Source: JASJGK01 sp033791585
Lineage (GTDB): Bacteria > SAR324 > XYD2-FULL-50-16
Direction: 5' to 3'
Length of the DNA stretch: 11,348 nucleotides
Assembly: GCA_033791585.1 (NCBI GenBank)
Contig: JASJGK010000141.1
Location: 1 to 11,348 of the forward strand
The notes under the pieces are model-generated. The model ran no database searches, was not told where the DNA came from, and was given only the letters and a program-made list of their open reading frames with translations. The translations under genes were made by a program, and so were the position numbers. The stretch's first letter is position 1; each line of letters begins with the position of its first letter. Positions 5,837 through 11,348 of the stretch are shown here, in pieces.

Positions 5837-8800
5837 TGAAAGACCTTTGCAAAAAGTTGAGCTATCTTAGAAGGGTTGGTATAGTCGACCAGTAAACTAT
5901 TATTGACCATTGCCAGATTACGAATGTTGTTTAGATTATCCACCAAATCGGCGTGAGGGTTTTCCGTGGCGTAAGGTGTGATCAGGATAATATGGCTGTC
6001 TGGGCTCAAGGCTTTAATTTGCTTTAGACTTTCTTTAATGTTGGCCAAATAGTTTTGTTTGTCTTCGGCAGCCAAAATGATAAAGGTTGGTTTTTTATTC
6101 ATCTCAGTTACTTCCATAACAACCTTATCCAAAGGCACTTCTCTAATAGGGACAGATTTCCCAAAGAAGTTTGCACAGGGATCATTAAAACCTCTCTGGA
6201 TATCCGTACCATTCATGCTACCGTCACTCACCAAAGTAACCTCGTCCACTCGGTCTTTGCCGCCCTTAAATTTATTCATGGCATCCAGTTTATTGGTCAT
6301 GCTTTTTTGGGTGGCTTTGCTGATGGTAGAGCCTGCATCGCGAATATTTTTAACCAACATCAAACCAGCCATTTCCTTGTTGATTTCAAGCAGGGTTTCA
6401 GAGAGGTCTGCACTTAGGTTTTTCACTTCCTTCTGGGCCGTTTCTACCGTTAAAGTCTGGCCGCCTTCTAGAGCCTTGCCAATGGTTTCTTTGGCCTTGG
6501 CAAATTTTTCATCAATCTCGGAGAATTTTTCGTGAAGGCTTTCCCCCTCAGATTCCATTAGCTTTAAGGTACCTTGGTTTTTCCTGATGATACCAGCCAT
6601 GTACTTGGTTGTTTCCCGTGCTTTTTTAGCTTCTGTATCTCGTGATTTTGTAGCTGCTGCCATGCGTTTTAAAAGGTCGCCTTCCTTTTCCAAAAAACCT
6701 TTGAGTGTGTTGCTTTCTTTTGCATACTTATTTATCTGTAGGCGGATTTTTTGTTTTTGCGACTCGTTTTGTTTTAGGGCCTGATAAAATTCCTCATCGG
6801 CAAAGGGGGCTGTGTCATCGGGGTCTACAATATCAGAAAAGTCTACTCCTGCCACATCTGTCCCTAAAAAAAGTAGGTCTGGGTCGGCTGGGATGGCATC
6901 ACTGCCAGTAATGGCAAAAAGTCTCTCGTTTAAATGGTCAATCTTTAAGCAGGTCACAATGAAGCGCTGTAATATATTATCATTAGTACAGAAAACAATA
7001 TTTTGCTTAGAAAGCTTAGCGATTTCATCGTCGGTAAAATCAAAGATTACCCTCTTGGCTGCGCCAACCTCTGTCGAGATTTGTTTAAAAGAACCAAACA
7101 GCTTACTCATGGAAGAGCCAGAAGTTTTTAACTGGCCGGTAATGGTGGGGTGGATGACCTTGGAAAATTGTTTAGACAAGTTTCTTTGGGTTATAGCAAC
7201 CTTCTTTTTATGCTGGGAGGCTATGTCCAATTGCTTTTGGTATTGGTCAAAAACCCTCAATTTGCTTTGGAGGTGTTTTAGCTTTTCCGTCGTTTGAGCT
7301 GATATTTTTTTTAAGGCTTCATTGATCTCGGTACTGCGTTTTTTAATAGCAGGGAACTTTTTCTTGGCTTCCACCAATTCCACTTTCAAAAGCTCGATAT
7401 TGTGGTCCACTAGGTCTAAAATCTTCTCCTTGGCCTCTTTACGCTCGTCTAGTTTTTCAAGCATCCGCTTATCTAGCTTATTGTGCATGGCGTGAGTGGT
7501 TATCTCTAACATGATGATCATTGTGTCAGAAAGATAGTTGCCCACAGGGTCGTGCTTACCTGATTCTTTAATTTTTTCAGCCGTTTGCTTGATTTTCTCT
7601 TCAATCTGGCCCTGCATTTTTTCAAATTTATCAATATCAACGCTACCCTTGCTCAGTAGCTTCACCAAACTGGTGTCGATAATATCATCAATTTTAGTGA
7701 ATTGCGCATCTAGAAGGGACTCATGGTGCATCAGATCTTTAACATCATCTGTTAAACAGACCACAGAATCAATGGAGCTAGAGAGGTCTTCAATCAAAAG
7801 ACTCAGCTTATCCAAAATCTTTTTTCCAGCGTCAGTGGTGAAAAAATGAGTCAGATTCTCCATGCGGCGAATCTTGAAATCTGGATTAGAGGCGACCCGA
7901 GTCATTAAGCCTGTTTTTGATTCGGCCTTGTTGAATTGCTTTAAATAGAGCAGTAGCAAGCCTGCAAGGTCTAAAAACTCACCCTCTTTGGCCAAATCGG
8001 CAAGGTAGTCTACATCCTTCACTAAAGCGACTAAGGTCTTGTCTCCAGCACCTAAAATGATATCACTTTTATCACGTGGCGTTAGTTGCTTGATGATCTC
8101 TGCTGTTCTTTGCCCACCAGCAGAATGCCAGAGGCTTTTACGAACTTCAGGGCTAAAGAAGTTAAAAAACTTTTTGCTCTGCAAGCTAATGAACTTACCT
8201 ATCATGGGGCCTGATTCGCTTTCGGCAAAAATGCGGTCCATGGTTGCGTGGTCCATCTTTTGACTTTTTAACGACTCGGCAAAGAGGCTGATCTTCATGG
8301 GAATATCAACTTTCGAGAGCTTTTTAAACTGGCTGGACTCGTAATTTTGGTCTACTTCAAAGGTAATCTCAGGGTATTTCTTTTGGAACATGGGGGTGTT
8401 GGTCAACATCAAGCTGGCTAAGACCTCGTGACTGTATTCTTTTAAAAAGGCATTTTTTTCGGTGTCTTCAAGAGCATTCCAACCATCTAGTGAAAGTTTC
8501 TCATTTTCATAAAGTTCTAAAATAATACTTTCTCTGAGTTCTGCCCGCACACGAGACAAAAATGCATCTAACGAGGTTTCTTGCAGGCCCTTAAGTAAGC
8601 GTTCTATGATCTTACCATTCATCAAATCAAAAAGTTTGGCCTTTTTGGTTTCTTCTAGGTCTATGACCATACTACCAAAGGTTTTGGCTTCTTTGACCAA
8701 AAACTGGGGGAGCAGTGATTTACCTAAGACACCAACTAAAAACAAGTCTCGATCATCATTGTCTAACAGCTTGGCAACCTCTTCCAGGCCTTTGGTTTCT

Positions 8801-9714
8801 AAGGTATCAACAATACCCTTAGAAAGGCCTTCTTCCAAAAATTTGAAGACTTGTTCCTTATTTGAGAAGTCAAAGATTTGCTCCATCTCGTCAAACTTCA
8901 ATCTAGAGGCTACAACCCTGCGGATAGTAGGTTCTAGCATGACCACTACTTTTTTACGTTTCACAAAACGTAGTTTTTCCTCCTCTTCAACCTTCTTTAT
9001 TTCATCTTCTTTTTCCGTCTCAAGGAGGATGACCTTGTTTATGGAATCGGCAAGAGTTTGGTCTTGGATGGAAAAGCTATCATTTTCCCCTTGGAGGTTG
9101 ACCACACCATCGAACCAAATATCACCGATCCCGAGCCTGTTAATGTTGGCGGGGTCGATCTGGCCATCCGTGGGAAAACCTTTGATTTTAGGCAATTGAG
9201 CTAGGTCAATGATCTGTATTATTTCGCCGACTTCAGTCCGTTCGATGCCTGTAAAAAGTTCAACGTAAACCTTAAAACCATAGTGATGAAATTCACGGAT
9301 TTTTCTATTGAGGTCCCCTACAAAGATCACCTTTTTCATACGAAAGGAGTTGGCCTTTTGTCGTTTTAACAGATTTTGGTAGGCTGTAAAGCGAATGGTC
9401 GGATCAATTTGTAAGCTTGAAGGGGTATCGTCGGTAACCATAGCATTTTTTGCTGACTTGCTAGAGCCGCCCCCATCGGTGCGGGTAACATCAAAGCCTG
9501 TAAAAAGTACTTCATAGCGAGGGTTCGCCACAACCACATTAGAAAGGGGTCTATTTTCCTGGTTGTTTATAAATTGAAGGACGACGTTTTTTGTGGTATC
9601 TTGCTGATTTGATGTAGCAAGATGGTCTGTCAGGTCTTGACGAATGACCGCCTGTTTCTCCTGACTTAAGTCAGTATTGATGGCTGTGATACGAATTTCT
9701 TCAACTTGGGGCAT
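5833..9714 (-). CDS. Giant coiled-coil protein with degenerate receiver-like domain(s), function unknown
   Basis: This 1293-residue, charged, Lys/Glu/Leu-rich protein has no signal peptide or membrane helix and no family I recognise across its length. Residues 1-235 look globular and mainly beta/alpha. An acidic/basic helix (232-254) follows, then an alpha/beta start (255-275). Residues 280-690 are mostly helical. Strong coiled coil is likely at 695-850 and 975-1115. Residues 904-955 resemble the first half of a CheY-like receiver (hydrophobic strand, Asn-Asp-Asn, helix, strand, then Pro-Asp-Leu-Leu-Phe-Leu). Residues 1156-1290 resemble a whole receiver: Val-Ser-Asp at strand 1, Phe-Ile-Ile-Leu-Ala at strand 3 where the phosphorylated Asp would be, Ile-Thr-Pro-Tyr at strand 4, and Asp-Tyr-Thr-Asn-Pro where Lys-Pro is usual. 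An SGNH-like Rossmann fold is an alternative. ATG at 9714 lacks a strong Shine-Dalgarno. It is first in the three-gene operon. Confidence 0.7.
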   Translation of the reverse strand: MPQVEEIRITAINTDLSQEKQAVIRQDLTDHLATSNQQDTTKNVVLQFINNQENRPLSNVVVANPRYEVLFTGFDVTRTDGGGSSKSAKNAMVTDDTPSSLQIDPTIRFTAYQNLLKRQKANSFRMKKVIFVGDLNRKIREFHHYGFKVYVELFTGIERTEVGEIIQIIDLAQLPKIKGFPTDGQIDPANINRLGIGDIWFDGVVNLQGENDSFSIQDQTLADSINKVILLETEKEDEIKKVEEEEKLRFVKRKKVVVMLEPTIRRVVASRLKFDEMEQIFDFSNKEQVFKFLEEGLSKGIVDTLETKGLEEVAKLLDNDDRDLFLVGVLGKSLLPQFLVKEAKTFGSMVIDLEETKKAKLFDLMNGKIIERLLKGLQETSLDAFLSRVRAELRESIILELYENEKLSLDGWNALEDTEKNAFLKEYSHEVLASLMLTNTPMFQKKYPEITFEVDQNYESSQFKKLSKVDIPMKISLFAESLKSQKMDHATMDRIFAESESGPMIGKFISLQSKKFFNFFSPEVRKSLWHSAGGQRTAEIIKQLTPRDKSDIILGAGDKTLVALVKDVDYLADLAKEGEFLDLAGLLLLYLKQFNKAESKTGLMTRVASNPDFKIRRMENLTHFFTTDAGKKILDKLSLLIEDLSSSIDSVVCLTDDVKDLMHHESLLDAQFTKIDDIIDTSLVKLLSKGSVDIDKFEKMQGQIEEKIKQTAEKIKESGKHDPVGNYLSDTMIIMLEITTHAMHNKLDKRMLEKLDERKEAKEKILDLVDHNIELLKVELVEAKKKFPAIKKRSTEINEALKKISAQTTEKLKHLQSKLRVFDQYQKQLDIASQHKKKVAITQRNLSKQFSKVIHPTITGQLKTSGSSMSKLFGSFKQISTEVGAAKRVIFDFTDDEIAKLSKQNIVFCTNDNILQRFIVTCLKIDHLNERLFAITGSDAIPADPDLLFLGTDVAGVDFSDIVDPDDTAPFADEEFYQALKQNESQKQKIRLQINKYAKESNTLKGFLEKEGDLLKRMAAATKSRDTEAKKARETTKYMAGIIRKNQGTLKLMESEGESLHEKFSEIDEKFAKAKETIGKALEGGQTLTVETAQKEVKNLSADLSETLLEINKEMAGLMLVKNIRDAGSTISKATQKSMTNKLDAMNKFKGGKDRVDEVTLVSDGSMNGTDIQRGFNDPCANFFGKSVPIREVPLDKVVMEVTEMNKKPTFIILAAEDKQNYLANIKESLKQIKALSPDSHIILITPYATENPHADLVDNLNNIRNLAMVNNSLLVDYTNPSKIAQLFAKVFQ

Positions 9715-9874
9715 GGTCTGCTTGGTATTATTAGAGGTCTTTCATTTTTTCCAAATTCGCCTAAAAAAGCTACTCAAAAATAGGATTAAATATGAATTAA
9801 AAACCATTTTCTCCTTTTGCTATCCTCAGAGGTATAGTAGGTATTCATTTAGAAAGATAAGATAAAGGAGTCAG
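9715..9874. other. Divergent intergenic region between the giant-protein operon and the DsrE-like operon
   Basis: These 160 bp, AT-rich, must hold both promoters. On the plus strand TATAGT (9833-9838) could be a -10 but has no good -35, and AAGGAG (9865-9870) is the ribosome-binding site of the next gene. On the minus strand a TAATAA-like -10 with a poor TTTGGA -35 lies just before the ATG at 9714. I would not defend either promoter strongly. Confidence 0.35.
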
Positions 9875-10138
9875 ATGTCAAATAAATATGCAATTGTTAC
9901 AGAAACGAGACAAGGCGAAGCCTTCCGTGTGGGCTTGGGCCTCATTTTGCTCGATGATGAAGTGGAAATTTTTGTTGTGAATCACCCCCTGAGTACAGGC
10001 GATATGGCCAAAAGCCAGTATGCTAATATAAAAGAGATGGAAATCCCCTTGCACTTTGTAGGTAGCGACGGGGATTTGAGCCTGGAAGAGTTAAGCAATA
10101 GGCTTACTGAGTTCACTCAAGTCATCCCCTTTTATTAA
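9875..10138 (+). CDS. DsrE/DsrF-like small protein (no cysteine)
   Basis: This 87-residue soluble protein starts at ATG 9875, 4 nt after AAGGAG. It fits the DsrE-like alpha/beta fold: strand 1 (5-9), then Glu-Ala-Phe-Arg-Val-Gly-Leu-Gly-Leu (15-23), equivalent to the helix after strand 1 in DsrE/F proteins, and strand 2 Val-Glu-Ile-Phe-Val-Val (30-35). It is shorter than typical DsrE or TusD proteins (about 120-130 residues) and contains no cysteine, so it cannot be a persulfide carrier itself. DsrEFH and TusBCD complexes relay sulfur as protein-bound persulfides, and non-cysteine partners are structural. It heads a three-gene run of related small proteins. The assignment rests on pattern only. 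Confidence 0.6.
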   Translation: MSNKYAIVTETRQGEAFRVGLGLILLDDEVEIFVVNHPLSTGDMAKSQYANIKEMEIPLHFVGSDGDLSLEELSNRLTEFTQVIPFY

Positions 10139-10173
10139 ATCTTAGGTCCAAATTATTATCCAACAGATAGACT

Positions 10174-10377
10174 ATGAAACTACTATATATTATTAGCGGA
10201 ACCCAAACAGAGGGTGCCCAAGGTTTGATGCAGGCGCAAAGTGCAAACCACGAGGTGAGCAGCATTAACCTAGATGAAAACCAAAATTACGCAGAAATTT
10301 TAGATGCCATAAAGGCCGCTGACCAGGTGATTTCAATGTCTGAATCAGGCGTTGCAAATTTAGAGGGGGAGCAATGA
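10174..10377 (+). CDS. Small DsrH/TusB-like protein (no cysteine)
   Basis: This 67-residue protein opens with a hydrophobic strand (Lys-Leu-Leu-Tyr-Ile-Ile, 2-7). A middle strand is followed by a helix at 39-48 and a strand with Gln-Val-Ile-Ser-Met (51-55). The size and strand order are compatible with a cut-down DsrH/TusB partner, but the match is weak and rests largely on position between two DsrE-like genes. There is no cysteine. It starts 35 nt after the first gene without an obvious Shine-Dalgarno. It overlaps the next gene by 4 nt (ATGA) after a G-rich AGGGGGAG, which should ensure coupled translation of that gene. Confidence 0.55.
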   Translation: MKLLYIISGTQTEGAQGLMQAQSANHEVSSINLDENQNYAEILDAIKAADQVISMSESGVANLEGEQ

Positions 10378-10670
10378 AATTAGGAATCTTTGTTTTAAAC
10401 CCTAACCAGCTATCAGCTATTTTAGGCTTAACCACAGCGGCTTTAGAGGCCGGTGATTCTGTGAGATTTTTTATTAATGATCACGGGACAAAGTTACTGG
10501 CAGAACCCAGCTTTACAGCTCTTGCAGACAGAGTTGCCATGTCTTTTTGTGAGTATTCGGCAAAAAAATTGGGAGTGGATTTGAGTAATCTACCAAAGGC
10601 AATCAAGAAGGGAACCCAGCTGAACAATGCTATCATGTACCAATCTTGTGAAAAGGTGATTGTTCTTTAA
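10374..10670 (+). CDS. DsrE-family sulfur-relay-like protein with conserved cysteine
   Basis: This 98-residue protein has the best DsrE-family match of the three. Strand 1 is Leu-Gly-Ile-Phe-Val-Leu (3-8). Thr-Ala-Ala-Leu-Glu-Ala-Gly (21-27) leads into Val-Arg-Phe-Phe (30-33). Asn-Asp-His-Gly (35-38) precedes Leu-Leu (41-42), and Cys59 lies in Ser-Phe-Cys-Glu-Tyr-Ser-Ala-Lys-Lys-Leu-Gly. That is the place of the persulfide-carrying Cys of DsrE/TusD. Asn-Asn-Ala (84-86) and the last strand Val-Ile-Val-Leu are also typical, and a second Cys (92) lies just before it. Its likely role is sulfur transfer or a thiol reaction in the cytoplasm, as the active subunit of a complex with the two upstream proteins. 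The sulfur donor and acceptor are unknown, and no TusA, TusE or sulfite reductase gene is in view. Confidence 0.75.
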   Translation: MKLGIFVLNPNQLSAILGLTTAALEAGDSVRFFINDHGTKLLAEPSFTALADRVAMSFCEYSAKKLGVDLSNLPKAIKKGTQLNNAIMYQSCEKVIVL

Positions 10671-10683
10671 TCTAGTTTTTTTT

Positions 10684-10727
10684 GGCAAAAGCTAGGGGCT
10701 ATTAAAAAGCGCCCCTAGCTTTAAGCC
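10684..10727. terminator. Long hairpin between convergent genes, probable bidirectional terminator
   Basis: A perfect 12-bp stem (10688-10699 and 10711-10722) contains CTAGGGGC/GCCCCTAG and is extended by a further GGC/GCC pair across a small internal loop. The spacer is 11 nt. It sits 13 nt after the DsrE-like stop and 18 nt beyond the chemoreceptor stop. The T-tract after the stem is short on both strands (CTTT on plus, CTTTT on minus), and the only long T-run (10676-10683) lies before the hairpin on the plus strand. The position argues for a terminator more than the tail does. Confidence 0.6.
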
Positions 10728-10745
10728 ATCTTAAAAATACTCTAG

Positions 10746-11348
10746 CTAAAACCCGCTAAACCCAGCGTTACTTGTGGCAGGTTCCGCCTTGGTAGGCCAA
10801 AAATCAGTACCCTGATTTTCTACCGCTTCCACCATATGTGGCTCAAGGGCAGGGGTCTCGTTGGGCTGTGTTCCTCCATTTACACCAAGATGCTTAGAAC
10901 GAGTCGAATCCACATGAGATGCAACCTCCTCAATCAAATCGGCTAACATCTGCGCTTGGGCAGAAAGCTCTTCTGCCGCACTGGCCGCCTGTTCGGAGCT
11001 ACTAGCATTTTCTTGGGTAACACCTTCAATGTCAATAATGGTACGGCTTACTTCTGAAACAGCTAAAGCCTGTTCATTAGAAGCTTCCCTGATGCCTGAA
11101 ATTTCTTCAGTTAAGGCTTCAATCTTTTGCGCTTGGGTTTTGGCTGCCATTACAGCTTCTTCCATCATGATCGCCACTTTGGAGGATTGTTGATTGATCT
11201 CGTGAAGAACTTTTTCCCCTTGCTGGGCCTTTTTATGTCCCTCATTGGCACTTTTTACATTTTCCTTAATCAAGGATGAAATTTCTTTGGCCGCTGTTTT
11301 AGAGTTAATTGCGAGCTTTGAAACCTCATCTGCTACCACAGCAAAACC
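10746..11348 (-). CDS. Methyl-accepting chemotaxis protein, C-terminal signalling part (N-terminus outside the window)
   Basis: 201 codons are visible and the frame stays open to the window edge. The first residues in view, Gly-Phe-Ala-Val-Val-Ala-Asp-Glu-Val, are the conserved hairpin-tip signature that contacts CheA and CheW. The descending coiled coil follows, with Glu/Gln/Ala-rich heptads (Glu-Asn-Ala-Ser-Ser-Ser-Glu-Gln-Ala-Ala) that contain the usual methylation sites. The last part, about 50 residues, is a flexible Pro/Gly/Asn-rich tail ending Gly-Phe-Ser-Gly-Phe, without an NWETF-type CheR/CheB tether. The sensory domain and any membrane helices lie beyond the window, so the ligand and location are unknown. 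A GTG at 11339 is internal and not a true start. Confidence 0.93.
   Translation of the reverse strand, partial: GFAVVADEVSKLAINSKTAAKEISSLIKENVKSANEGHKKAQQGEKVLHEINQQSSKVAIMMEEAVMAAKTQAQKIEALTEEISGIREASNEQALAVSEVSRTIIDIEGVTQENASSSEQAASAAEELSAQAQMLADLIEEVASHVDSTRSKHLGVNGGTQPNETPALEPHMVEAVENQGTDFWPTKAEPATSNAGFSGF

Noticed and set aside
6059..6535. 158-codon and overlapping 120-codon plus-strand frames antisense to the giant gene
   Set aside because: They overlap each other in different frames, have no ribosome-binding site or recognisable domain, and lie inside the well-supported minus-strand gene.
8606..9199. 197-codon open frame on the plus strand opposite the giant gene
   Set aside because: Its translation is a Ser/Leu/Thr-rich low-complexity string without motifs, and it lies wholly antisense to a continuous 1293-codon frame. 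It is a by-product of the Lys/Glu-rich codons on the other strand.
9661..9674. Perfect 14-bp palindrome CTGACTTAAGTCAG in the 5' part of the giant gene
   Set aside because: About one such palindrome is expected by chance in a window this size, and it encodes ordinary residues (Asp-Leu-Ser-Gln) in frame.

Overview
The window looks like a chromosomal segment of a Gram-negative, motile, moderately AT-rich bacterium. A lipoprotein with a lipobox, periplasmic c-type haem proteins and a chemoreceptor support the Gram-negative and motile parts. The mix of TerB/DUF2225, DsrE-like and c-haem genes would suit Bdellovibrionota/Oligoflexia or another former deltaproteobacterial lineage. That placement is an inference from gene style, and no marker gene settles it. 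I see no rRNA, tRNA, CRISPR array, insertion sequence or phage gene.

Left block (1-2056, all minus strand): four genes for periplasmic copper and haem proteins. In transcription order they are a small His/Met/Cys-rich membrane protein, a PCu(A)C-type copper-chaperone lipoprotein, a periplasmic haem-binding-domain protein, and a membrane-anchored cytochrome c cut by the window edge. They may handle copper delivery and electron transfer at a respiratory complex such as a cytochrome oxidase. The oxidase itself is not in the window. A strong imperfect dyad at 964-994 divides the block.

Middle (2057-3373): a 351-bp divergent intergenic region, then a plus-strand EamA/DMT permease. The permease ends at a bidirectional A/T-flanked terminator that also serves the operon coming from the right.

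Centre (3392-9714, minus strand): a tight three-gene operon. Its first gene encodes a 1293-residue cytoplasmic coiled-coil protein that I cannot assign to a family. The protein contains at least one region, and perhaps several, that look like degenerate receiver (CheY-like) folds. Its stop overlaps the start of a class I O-methyltransferase (GTGA). That gene is followed after 3 nt by a TerB-TerB-DUF2225 protein. The trio is co-translated and is the best candidate here for an undescribed system.

Right (9875-10670, plus strand): three small genes for DsrE/TusD-like sulfur-relay folds, of which only the last carries the expected cysteine. A long hairpin separates them from a converging methyl-accepting chemotaxis protein (10746 to the window end, minus strand), whose N-terminal part lies outside the window.
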